From a virus: 45,929 bases of DNA. Under the pieces are notes generated by a model. It was not told where the DNA came from. It ran no database searches and saw only the letters and a list, made by a program, of their open reading frames with translations. How positions within the stretch are numbered: the stretch's first letter is position 1; each line of letters begins with the position of its first letter. Below, piece after piece: positions 24,509-31,510 of this stretch. The position numbers were made by a program, and so were the translations under genes. The stretch is taken from IMG/VR virus record IMGVR_UViG_3300037261_000065, positions 1 through 45,929 of that record; one strand, given 5' to 3'.

Positions 24509-25144
24509 TTAACGTCGATTAATAGGAACCTGCACCAACTCAATTTCACACCCGGGCACATTCACGCCTTTCTTCAGATCGTCAAGGGCTCGTGTTTTGT
24601 TAAGATCATAATAGCCAAAAGGAATCATTGCAATGTCTAGAATTCTAAGCACCTTATCCTCACGGAAGCTAATGCTACCGCTTTCCACTACAACCTTTTC
24701 ACTTGCTCGTTCAATGGCTTCCATTTGCTTGCTTGCAGTCTCGATCTTGAGCTTTCCTTTGCCTTCTCCTACTCGTGCAGCAATTCTAGCTTCTTCCTCT
24801 CGTGCTTTATTGACACATTCCGTCTGATATCCGCCTAATTTGCCTCGTAAACCGTCAATAGCACCCTTCAACATCGTCTCAAGTGGTGAATAACGACCTC
24901 GTATGTTCTTTAGAAGGGCATTTAAGGGCACTGTAAGCGTCTCACGATCAGCTACAACACGGTCATTCCACTGATTGAGCTCAGTAAGCATTTCTGTGGC
25001 TTTTATCTTGCTAGCCTCATTTTCAACGCTTAGACTGACTGAATTCGATACGATTGTGGGGACGGTTTGCTTTGCAACGATCAATTCTTTTGATTCTTCG
25101 ACTGGCTTTTCATCTACAATTATCTTTTTGGTTGTTTTTGCCAT
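24509..25144 (-). CDS. Phage helical protein, DNA-metabolism operon
   Basis: 211 residues. Coiled-coil core (KIKATEMLTELNQWNDRVV ... REEEARIAARVGEGKGKLKIE) and a small C-terminal domain (VNVPGCEIELVQVP). Proteins of this shape are common near phage recombination and replication genes, but I cannot name the family with certainty. It lies in a two-to-three-gene minus operon next to the primase, driven by the promoter at 25384-25412. Confidence 0.7.
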   Translation of the reverse strand: MAKTTKKIIVDEKPVEESKELIVAKQTVPTIVSNSVSLSVENEASKIKATEMLTELNQWNDRVVADRETLTVPLNALLKNIRGRYSPLETMLKGAIDGLRGKLGGYQTECVNKAREEEARIAARVGEGKGKLKIETASKQMEAIERASEKVVVESGSISFREDKVLRILDIAMIPFGYYDLNKTRALDDLKKGVNVPGCEIELVQVPINRR

Positions 25145-25157
25145 AGTATATTAATAA

Positions 25158-25340
25158 TTATTTCTTAAAAGTTACATTTTCCTTCCAGACTTCTCCTGAA
25201 CCAGCAACTGGCGTGACCAAGAATCTATTACGCCCATATGACTGCTTGGCATTGAGTACTTTAACCTCAATGATAATAGTATCAACTTCTCTTTCACCCT
25301 TCATAGTTATTGTGCCCCTTTTTCCAATGTATTGTTCCAT
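25158..25340 (-). CDS. Small beta-barrel-like protein
   Basis: 60 residues with an alternating hydrophobic pattern and Gly turns (YIGKRGTITMKGER ... RFLVTPVAGSGEVWKEN), like small SH3/KOW-type barrels. First gene of the minus operon, 14 bp before the next. Function unknown. Confidence 0.65.
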   Translation of the reverse strand: MEQYIGKRGTITMKGEREVDTIIIEVKVLNAKQSYGRNRFLVTPVAGSGEVWKENVTFKK

Positions 25341-25383
25341 AGTTTTATGATTATTTAATAGTGGTATCGACCTGATACCTTAT

Positions 25384-25412
25384 AATATACAGTTGACCTT
25401 TATAGTTGTCAA
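25384..25412 (-). promoter_or_regulatory. Leftward promoter for the 25340-24151 operon
   Basis: On the minus strand TTGACA (complement of 25407-25412), a 17-bp spacer and TATATT. Start predicted near 25377, 37 bp before the first ATG. An operator-like site and DnaA box lie just upstream at 25421-25442. Confidence 0.7.
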
Positions 25413-25420
25413 CGATAGAC

Positions 25421-25442
25421 TTATCCACACGTACGATAAATT
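25421..25442 (+). promoter_or_regulatory. DnaA box overlapping a degenerate operator
   Basis: An exact DnaA box (TTATCCACA, 25421-25429) runs into ACACGTACGATAAATT (25427-25442), which matches 13 of 16 positions of the phage operator. It stands between the divergent promoters of the minus operon and the primase gene, so either factor could influence both. Confidence 0.5.
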
Positions 25443-25448
25443 ATTGAT

Positions 25449-25478
25449 TTGCAATAAATATCCTATCGGACGTATAAT
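25449..25478 (+). promoter_or_regulatory. Primase promoter
   Basis: TTGCAA, an 18-bp spacer and TATAAT. Start near 25485 leaves a ~140-nt leader that contains the large hairpin at 25519-25610. Confidence 0.6.
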
Positions 25479-25518
25479 GTTTTATGTTTATGACAATTTG
25501 CATTACACAACATAATAA

Positions 25519-25610
25519 TTCTAGTTTTAAAAGTTCTTCCGGTGATCGCAGAAATGCGAGCGATAGTAATGCATCGTTGTCACTCGCCGGAAGAACTTTT
25601 GACGTTAGAA
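25519..25610 (+). ncRNA. Three-way-junction leader RNA of the primase gene
   Basis: AAAAGTTCTTCCGG (25529-25542) pairs perfectly with CCGGAAGAACTTTT (25587-25600), extended outward by TTCTA/TAGAA. Inside are two hairpins, CGCA-GAAA-TGCG with a GNRA loop and CGAT/ATCG around 8 nt. The outcome is a compact three-way junction ending 17 nt before the primase ATG. As DNA it could equally extrude as a cruciform or serve as a single-strand origin. Confidence 0.7.
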
Positions 25611-25626
25611 CTGAATTGAAAAATAT

Positions 25627-27798
25627 ATGACACCTATTATCAAGAGATACAATGAAGAGTCTCGTTTTGTAAATTGGAAATTGCTGAAGGTTAATTCCCG
25701 CATGACCAAAATCCCATATCAAATAAATGGGCGCAAGGCTTCTTCAACTGATCCTTCAACGTGGAGTACCTATGATATATGCAAAAGCAAATCTGCCAAT
25801 GTCGGTATCATTCTTCATGATAAGAAATTAATCTGTATCGACCTCGATCACGTGCTTGTGAATGGTAAAATAGATCATGAGGAAAAAGAAACAATTGCAG
25901 ATCTCATTTTTCAAGCTAATTCGTACACCGAGATTTCTCAATCCGGCACAGGATTGCATATTTTCTTTGAGACAACCATTCCATTTGTGCTTGATGGGGG
26001 CAATCGAAAAGGTATTTTTGAAATATATGATACAGGACGTTATATTGCCCTTACTGAAAACCTCTATGGCGAAGCAAAAGAAGTGCGAAAAGTGACACCA
26101 GAACAAGCAATAGATATTTTAAAGATTATTGGATATCCATTTAAAAAGGAAGTCACTCCTCTTACTGCTGAAAAGATACCTTCTACAAAGAAACTAAAGC
26201 CTGTAAAGCTCGATGATGATATTATTCTTGCAAAGATGTTTGCAAGCAAAAATGGAATACAGATAAAAGCACTCTATGATGGGGATATTCTATCTCATGA
26301 TAACGATCATTCAGCTGCCGACATGGCACTTTGTTCTCATTTGGCATTTTGGACTGGAAAAAATGCGACACAAATCGAACGATTGTGGATATTATCTCCT
26401 CTCGGAGCACGATCGAAGACACAAGATCGAAAAGATTATCGTGATGTAACGATTGCCAACGCTATTGCAAATTGTAAAGAAATCTATTCTCTGCCTGAAA
26501 CAGTTATTGCAATGCGTGATATCTACGAGTCATGTGACCTTATGTACATCATGAATGACAAAAAGGATAAGATGTATTTTAAGAACACTGAGAATATCTA
26601 TCGTGTATTGAAAAATCATCCAGATTTTCATAATAGAATTCGCTTTGATAACTTCAAAAGTATTTATGAAATATGTCCATTAAAAACGAATACATGGCGT
26701 GTCATGGAAGATGCCGATGGCATTGATATTCAAACACAGATTCAAGTTGCTTTTACATGCTTTGCAACTATCGCTAAAGACATGGTATATGATGCGATAA
26801 CTAAAGTAGGCAAAGAAAATGCAATTGATAGCGCAAAAGATTATATGCAGAGTTTGATTTGGGATAAAAAGCCTCGACTTGATGATTGGTTATTTTATAC
26901 CTATGGTTGTCCACAAGATACTTATCATACTAAAGTGGCATCAAACTGGCTAAAAGGCGCTGTAAAGCGAATCATTCAGCCCGGCTGTAAGTTTGACTAT
27001 GTTCTCGTGCTTGAAGGTCCCCAAGGCTCACGCAAGAGCACTTCATTGGCTGTTTTAGGTGGTGATTGGCATGTGGAGACAACTATGTCTACAGATAGCA
27101 AGGATTTCTTTATGCAGTTTGCCGGCAAGTTGATCGTGGAGTTTTCTGAGGGTGAAACACTGAATCGAACTGAAACAAAGAAGATGAAAGCGATTATTAC
27201 TACACAGTCAGATCGCTATCGTCCACCATTTGGTCGATCATCGCAAGATTTCCCCCGCCGTTGTGTCTTTGCAATGACTACAAACCAAGATGAATACTTG
27301 AAAGATGAAACAGGAAATCGTCGATGGCTCCCCGTACGACTTATATTTGGATATGCTAATACTGAATGGCTTGCAGAGAATCGAGAGCAACTTTTTGCAG
27401 AGGCTTATTATCGAATTGTTGAATTAAAAGAAACAATCTATGAATTTCCTGTTGAAGAAACCTTGATGATACAAAATTCACGACGTATTCACGATCCAAA
27501 TGCAGAGCTTATTTCTAATTGGTACTATAATCACCTCACTCATAATCAAAGACTTGAAGGAATAACTACTCAACAGGTATATCAAGATTTGTTATATAAT
27601 GGAAATCCTTTAAATCCACTTGATCGACGTTCTGAAATGGCAATCGCGGATGTATTGAGAAACTTCATGGGATTGATTAATCGAAGACAAATGAAAGAAG
27701 GAGCAAGAAGTATGCGTTGGTATGATAAAAAACTTCCACTTAAAGATCCAAGTAGTATGACGGAAGCAGAAAAGACATTAGCAGGGTTGGGGTGGTAA
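25627..27798 (+). CDS. Primase-polymerase/VirE-type helicase
   Basis: 723 residues. Residues ~1-175 look like a bifunctional primase-polymerase domain (NVGIILHDKKLICIDLDHVL, with the acidic pair of the catalytic site, and SQSGTGLHIFFET with the His). A linker and a winged segment follow. The C-terminal half is a virulence-associated-E-type SF3-like ATPase: P-loop GPQGSRKST near residue 465, 'GKLIVEFSEGE' as Walker B, and 'FAMTTNQDEYLKDETGNRRW' as the sensor/arginine-finger block. Together they would prime and unwind phage DNA; no DNA polymerase is present, so the host polymerase must finish synthesis. Confidence 0.85.
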   Translation: MTPIIKRYNEESRFVNWKLLKVNSRMTKIPYQINGRKASSTDPSTWSTYDICKSKSANVGIILHDKKLICIDLDHVLVNGKIDHEEKETIADLIFQANSYTEISQSGTGLHIFFETTIPFVLDGGNRKGIFEIYDTGRYIALTENLYGEAKEVRKVTPEQAIDILKIIGYPFKKEVTPLTAEKIPSTKKLKPVKLDDDIILAKMFASKNGIQIKALYDGDILSHDNDHSAADMALCSHLAFWTGKNATQIERLWILSPLGARSKTQDRKDYRDVTIANAIANCKEIYSLPETVIAMRDIYESCDLMYIMNDKKDKMYFKNTENIYRVLKNHPDFHNRIRFDNFKSIYEICPLKTNTWRVMEDADGIDIQTQIQVAFTCFATIAKDMVYDAITKVGKENAIDSAKDYMQSLIWDKKPRLDDWLFYTYGCPQDTYHTKVASNWLKGAVKRIIQPGCKFDYVLVLEGPQGSRKSTSLAVLGGDWHVETTMSTDSKDFFMQFAGKLIVEFSEGETLNRTETKKMKAIITTQSDRYRPPFGRSSQDFPRRCVFAMTTNQDEYLKDETGNRRWLPVRLIFGYANTEWLAENREQLFAEAYYRIVELKETIYEFPVEETLMIQNSRRIHDPNAELISNWYYNHLTHNQRLEGITTQQVYQDLLYNGNPLNPLDRRSEMAIADVLRNFMGLINRRQMKEGARSMRWYDKKLPLKDPSSMTEAEKTLAGLGW

Positions 27799-27827
27799 TT
27801 GACATATAACGTACGATAGATTAAAAT
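27799..27827 (+). promoter_or_regulatory. Early promoter with operator in the spacer
   Basis: TTGACA, 17-bp spacer, TAAAAT. The spacer is TATAACGTACGATAGAT, holding the near-palindromic operator (27805-27820). A 5-codon frame (MTQDI) starts 9 bp after the -10; the nuclease gene starts at 27863. Confidence 0.85.
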
Positions 27828-27862
27828 TAAAATAACATGACACAAGACATTTAGAAAAACAA

Positions 27863-28516
27863 ATGACAAATAAAAACTTTTCAATTAAAGAATTTCTTAT
27901 CAAGCGTCCTTTGAGCTGGAGCGCACTATCGTCATTCGAGTACAACAAAGAGCAATGGTTTGAAACTTATATCTTAGGCAAAAAACAATCATCCCCAGAA
28001 ATGACTTTTGGTTCTATTGTTGATAAGAAGATCCAGAATGATCCAAAATTCCTTCCTAAACTTCCACGCTATCCAGTGATGCAATACGAAATGCGTGCAG
28101 TCTTTAACGGTATTCCTCTTATCGGATTTCCAGATGGATTGTCTTTAAATAATCCTGATGTAAAGAATTTAAAGAAATATAAAGTATTTGACAAAGAAGG
28201 GTTTAAATTGTCTGACTATAAAACAGGAGTAAAAAAATGGGATCAAAAACGTGCCGATGAAACAGGTCAATTAACCTTTTATCTTTTCCTTTTATATATT
28301 ATTCATAAATTTAAACCAAAAGATTTCATCTGTGGTATTCATTGGTTGCCTACAAGTAAGGTTGAAGGTGGAGATTTTTCAGTGAAGGTTGATCTTATCA
28401 GTGATGAACACATATCAATAGTGACAAAAAGGACAATGCAAGATCTGTTAGAGATGGGATCTAGAATTAATAAGGTGACTAAAGAAATGGAATCGTATGT
28501 TAGAAATCACAATTAA
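27863..28516 (+). CDS. PD-(D/E)XK nuclease, RecB/Cas4-like
   Basis: 217 residues. The order SWSALSSFEYNKEQWFETYI, MTFGSIVDKKI, GFPDGLS, LSDYKTG and RADETGQLTFYLF follows the RecB-type exonuclease fold: an N-terminal helix, the acidic residue in 'PDG', the D-x-K of 'DYKTG' and the QLxxY motif. It probably degrades or resects DNA in phage recombination or in host DNA breakdown. It lies directly after the primase-helicase and has its own operator-bearing promoter. Confidence 0.8.
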   Translation: MTNKNFSIKEFLIKRPLSWSALSSFEYNKEQWFETYILGKKQSSPEMTFGSIVDKKIQNDPKFLPKLPRYPVMQYEMRAVFNGIPLIGFPDGLSLNNPDVKNLKKYKVFDKEGFKLSDYKTGVKKWDQKRADETGQLTFYLFLLYIIHKFKPKDFICGIHWLPTSKVEGGDFSVKVDLISDEHISIVTKRTMQDLLEMGSRINKVTKEMESYVRNHN

Positions 28517-28760
28517 AGATAATCCATGTTTGGCAATAACACCTATTGAAAAGATATTTTCAATAAATGATTATTTTAGTTTAATTACAAATCCTAATTT
28601 ATATCCTAGATTACCTAAGATATTTCAACGTCATTTTTTAAACATGTCTGTTATTGAAGATAAAAATTTAAAAGGTTCTGAATGGAAATTAGCATGTAAG
28701 GATAAAGTATATTATTCGAGTGGTACAATGGATAAAACTTATCCCCTCATTGACAATTGA
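28497..28760 (+). CDS. Small protein coupled to the nuclease
   Basis: 87 residues, overlapping the nuclease 3' end by 20 bp in another frame. No motif recognised; mixed helix/beta pattern. Its end contains part of the next promoter (28757-28786). Confidence 0.55.
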   Translation: MLEITIKDNPCLAITPIEKIFSINDYFSLITNPNLYPRLPKIFQRHFLNMSVIEDKNLKGSEWKLACKDKVYYSSGTMDKTYPLIDN

Positions 28761-28786
28761 CAATCTATCGTACGTTAGTCTAGAAT
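28757..28786 (+). promoter_or_regulatory. Promoter with inverted operator
   Basis: TTGACA, 18-bp spacer, TAGAAT. The spacer carries the operator in the opposite orientation (AATCTATCGTACGTTA, 28762-28777), an exact reverse complement of the 16-bp core in the other promoters. Confidence 0.8.
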
Positions 28787-28789
28787 AGT

Positions 28790-28945
28790 AGAGTAGTACA
28801 TTGAAGGTGGGGGAGTAACGTGTGGATTGACTTAAATCACCACTCCACGATAAGTACGTGAAATCCCACACCTTTAGTGCATTACATATCGGATGAATCC
28901 GATGGGTCGAACCACTAAGATAATATTAAAAATAATTTAAAGATA
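28790..28945 (+). ncRNA. Structured leader RNA upstream of the 28950 gene
   Basis: The ~160-nt untranslated leader forms ATCGGA-TGAA-TCCGAT (perfect 6 bp), a long-range helix GTGTGGATT/AATCCCACAC with one bulged C, and an overlapping alternative AAGGTG/CACCTT. No ORF is supported. Competing pairings suggest a switch or an autogenous binding site for the protein encoded just downstream. Class unknown. Confidence 0.5.
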
Positions 28946-28949
28946 ATAT

Positions 28950-29819
28950 ATGTCAAAACAATCAACAGCGCTTACAAAGCCAATGAGTGATGAGGTCGCA
29001 GAGCAATTAAAGAGTGCATTTCCACAGGAAGCGTCAGCTCTTCGTATACGTCTTCCTCGGTTCAATATGATATCCCAGGATGTCACGGAGGAAGTTAAGA
29101 ATCCAAAGACAGGCAAGAAAGAAATCAGTATCATTACTGAGGCAGGTACGTTTGTTACTGAATCTCAGAGTGAAGAATTGGATGAAGATGGCAAGAAAAA
29201 GTGGGATGTTACTGAACTTGGTGTTTCAATTCCTGAGATTACTATTCTCTATGAACGAAAACAACTTCGTTTTTACGATCAAAGTACAAAGTCATACACA
29301 TCATCTCCTATTTATGATACAGCTGATGAGGTAGTTCCACTATGGCGAGACAAGAAGGAGGTTGCAAGAGGAACTCCAGCAGAACTTCGTGCACGTCCTG
29401 AATTTCAGGGGAAGACAGCAGACGGAAAGTCAACTTCAAAACTTGAAGAGGATCGAGTTCTATTCGTTAAGTATGAAGGTCAAGCATATCAATGGACCGT
29501 TCGTGGATCATCAAAGTATGCGTGGCTAAAATACAAGAAAGACACAGTTCCAAATCATGTCATTACATCACTTTCAAGTGAAGCAATGGAGAATGGAGCA
29601 ACAAAGTGGAATCAAACAACATTTAGTGTCGTTCGACGACTAAATGCAGAAGAGTCAGAAGAAGTTCTTGTAGAAGTCCAAAAGATTCAGCGGGCAATTT
29701 CTATGGAGAAAGAAAGTTATGCAAATGTCCAGGCATCAAAGGAAGCAGGAGATAAAGAGCTTGAACAGTATAATGCTCCAGAAGAAAAGTCGGTAAGCAA
29801 GAAAGGTAAACAGTTCTAA
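28950..29819 (+). CDS. Possible ssDNA-binding or recombination protein
   Basis: 289 residues. A beta-rich central part (ALRIRLPRFNMISQDV, VSIPEITILYERKQLRFYD, VLFVKYEGQAYQWTVRGSSKYAW) and a charged helical tail ending KKGKQF. The size and position after primase and nuclease genes fit a phage single-strand-binding or annealing accessory protein, but I see no diagnostic OB-fold motif and the tail is basic rather than acidic. Strong promoter and structured leader suggest high and regulated expression. Confidence 0.6.
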   Translation: MSKQSTALTKPMSDEVAEQLKSAFPQEASALRIRLPRFNMISQDVTEEVKNPKTGKKEISIITEAGTFVTESQSEELDEDGKKKWDVTELGVSIPEITILYERKQLRFYDQSTKSYTSSPIYDTADEVVPLWRDKKEVARGTPAELRARPEFQGKTADGKSTSKLEEDRVLFVKYEGQAYQWTVRGSSKYAWLKYKKDTVPNHVITSLSSEAMENGATKWNQTTFSVVRRLNAEESEEVLVEVQKIQRAISMEKESYANVQASKEAGDKELEQYNAPEEKSVSKKGKQF

Positions 29820-29879
29820 ATAGCTTATTATGATCCCTCCATTACGGGGGATCAGATATAGGTTATTAATATAAATATT

Positions 29880-30095
29880 ATGTACGGACCATTTAACAAT
29901 ATTATTGTTACTAAAATTAATCTCGGAGAAGGACACCCCATGGGATATGCCCTAGAAGATATAAAATATGAAAATTCTAGGTACAAATACACTGGAAATT
30001 TTGTAGTTATTGAATTAATTGGTAAGGATATTCGTAGTCATGTTATATATCCTTTAGCAAGTATTAAAAATATAGTAATTAATTCAAAAACATGA
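29880..30095 (+). CDS. Small early protein, unknown
   Basis: 71 residues, beta-rich, no motif. The gap before it contains a 6-bp hairpin (GATCCC/GGGATC, 29832-29853) without U-run. Its stop overlaps the next start (ATGA). Confidence 0.6.
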   Translation: MYGPFNNIIVTKINLGEGHPMGYALEDIKYENSRYKYTGNFVVIELIGKDIRSHVIYPLASIKNIVINSKT

Positions 30096-30265
30096 TCAAA
30101 CCCACCCAATCTGACATCGACAACGCCATCGAAGAACTTCGAGCGTCAATGGTCGAGAGCATCGAAGCAAGTCAAGCAGAGGAAGATAGCAAGCTACGCA
30201 AGATGAAAGCACATAAGAGATTAAGTTTAGCGAGAGATTCCATAAGAGCAATATCATTTAATTAG
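30092..30265 (+). CDS. Small helical early protein
   Basis: 57 residues, start overlaps the previous stop as ATGA. Highly charged helix (DNAIEELRASMVESIEASQ then KLRKMKAHKRLSLARDS). No family recognised. Confidence 0.6.
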   Translation: MIKPTQSDIDNAIEELRASMVESIEASQAEEDSKLRKMKAHKRLSLARDSIRAISFN

Positions 30266-30282
30266 TTCTTTAAAAACGTAAG

Positions 30283-30365
30283 TGTATCGAATCGAGGGAA
30301 TGTACAGCCAAGAAATAGTACAGGAATATTATGAATACGGCATATTCCACCCTCGGCTCGGTACA
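30283..30365 (+). ncRNA. Three-way-junction RNA upstream of the anti-CBASS candidate
   Basis: TGTATCGAATCGAGGG (30283-30298) pairs with CCCTCGGCTCGGTACA (30350-30365), 16 positions with one mismatch and two G-U pairs. Inside are two hairpins: GTAC/GTAC (30302-30321) and GGAATAT/ATATTCC (30323-30348). Only a few bases remain unpaired at the junction. It lies 55 nt before the next start codon. The class is unknown; it lacks the hammerhead core. Confidence 0.65.
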
Positions 30366-30420
30366 TTTACATAGAAGTCGAATGACACATGCGGGTAAAT
30401 TATCAATTTAATTATAAAAT

Positions 30421-30612
30421 ATGTCTACATTACAATATATAAAGCCAACAGACGAACAGTTAGCAAAGATGCAAGAATTCAGAGATAAGTTTGATGTTTT
30501 GTTCACAGAATTAAAAGCTTTACCATCTAGCCGAGGAATGAGTTTGTGTTTGACTAAATTTGAAGAAAGCGCTATGTGGTTGAATAAAGCTATCACTAAT
30601 AACGATAAGTAA
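30421..30612 (+). CDS. Acb2/Tad1-hairpin protein, candidate cyclic-nucleotide sponge (anti-CBASS)
   Basis: 63 residues. The C-terminal pair of helices (FRDKFDVLFTELKALPSSR then MSLCLTKFEESAMWLNKAIT) matches the hairpin domain of the Acb2/Tad1 family, where 'sRe.SLa.TklEEA.mWa.kaI' is the core. In that family small oligomers trap cyclic di- and trinucleotides or related signals made by CBASS and Thoeris and so block abortive defence. Early expression fits this role. Assigned by remembered motif; a helical protein of other function remains possible. Confidence 0.7.
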   Translation: MSTLQYIKPTDEQLAKMQEFRDKFDVLFTELKALPSSRGMSLCLTKFEESAMWLNKAITNNDK

Positions 30613-30669
30613 ATTCTTACCCGCAGTTGCCGTCTCGCTTCTATCAATTATTAAAATAAATTAAACAAC

Positions 30670-31146
30670 ATGTCAAACAAATATAAATTAACAAAAAATA
30701 CAGTTACTCATTGGTCTGGTAAAACTCTATTTCAAATAGAAGCGATTATTTCATTTGGTACAATTTCTAAAGGTGATTTAGGAGGATATATTGAAAAAGA
30801 AGAAAATCTATCACAGGTCTCTGGTAACGCATGGGTCTCTGGTAACGCATGGGTCTCTGGTAACGCATGGGTCTATGGTGACGCACAGGTCTCTGGTAAC
30901 GCATGGGTCTCTGGTAACGCATGGGTCTATGGTAAATTCTCTTTAACTCTCGGATATTTCTTTGGAATGAAATATAATAACGAAGAAATCAAAACATTTA
31001 AGACTGCCGAAGGAGAAGAGATAATTTATAAAGGTACTAATGCAAAAATCGAACCTACTACACCAGAAGTAAAAGAACCTTGTCTATCTGGTAAGGAAAT
31101 ATCTGTCACTCTCGACGGTAAGACATATATAGCGGTAATTAAATAA
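30670..31146 (+). CDS. Hexapeptide-repeat (beta-helix) phage protein
   Basis: 158 residues. N-terminal module (HWSGKTLFQIEAIISFGTIS then KGDLGGYIEKEENLSQ) typical of a widespread phage family, followed by seven copies of V-S/Y-G-N/D-A-W/Q that build a left-handed beta-helix, then a short C-terminal domain. Function of the family is unknown. The repeats are nearly identical at the DNA level. Confidence 0.7.
   Translation: MSNKYKLTKNTVTHWSGKTLFQIEAIISFGTISKGDLGGYIEKEENLSQVSGNAWVSGNAWVSGNAWVYGDAQVSGNAWVSGNAWVYGKFSLTLGYFFGMKYNNEEIKTFKTAEGEEIIYKGTNAKIEPTTPEVKEPCLSGKEISVTLDGKTYIAVIK
30816..30941 (+). repeat. 18-bp coding tandem repeat, about seven units
   Basis: Units based on GGTCTCTGGTAACGCATG occur head to tail; five are near identical and two carry TATGGT. 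Each codes one hexapeptide rung. Unit number could change by slippage without a frameshift. Confidence 0.85.
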
Positions 31147-31147
31147 C

Positions 31148-31510
31148 ATGATACAAGAAACACCCAACGGACAAACAAACTATTGCACACATCGAGATGA
31201 TAGTGATGTGGCTAAATGTAGTGTATGCCTAGGAAAAGATATATCAACAAATTTCTATCAAGTCGGACAGATAGTTAAATGCGGTCATTGTAGTTCAGAT
31301 TTTGTAACTGCTGATTGTGACTGTGTATGCCATAAAGATACAGAACTCAAAGAGACTTATGATAATGCAGTAGAAAAAGCTACGATAAAGTATCACTCTA
31401 CTTTCGTTAAGGAAGGTCTAGCTATTAACTTTACCCACGACCAAATCGACTTCCTCTGGGATTGGATTAACACATTAGCAGAAGAGCAGGTTAATAAGAA
31501 AATGAAATGA
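31148..31510 (+). CDS. Zinc-ribbon-type early protein
   Basis: 120 residues. Cys/His pairs at CTHRDDSDVAKCSVC, CGHC and CDCVCH suggest two zinc sites in the first half; the second half is helical (FTHDQIDFLWDWINTLAEEQ). Its stop overlaps the start of the next gene. May bind nucleic acid or protein; not recognised. Confidence 0.65.
   Translation: MIQETPNGQTNYCTHRDDSDVAKCSVCLGKDISTNFYQVGQIVKCGHCSSDFVTADCDCVCHKDTELKETYDNAVEKATIKYHSTFVKEGLAINFTHDQIDFLWDWINTLAEEQVNKKMK

Noticed and set aside
28860-28925. tRNA-like segment in the SSB-like leader
   Set aside because: A GGTCGAACC-like stretch is present but no cloverleaf or acceptor stem can be drawn; no tRNA was found elsewhere either.
30816-30941. 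CRISPR-like repeat array
   Set aside because: Repeats are contiguous without spacers, in frame, and code for a beta-helix.
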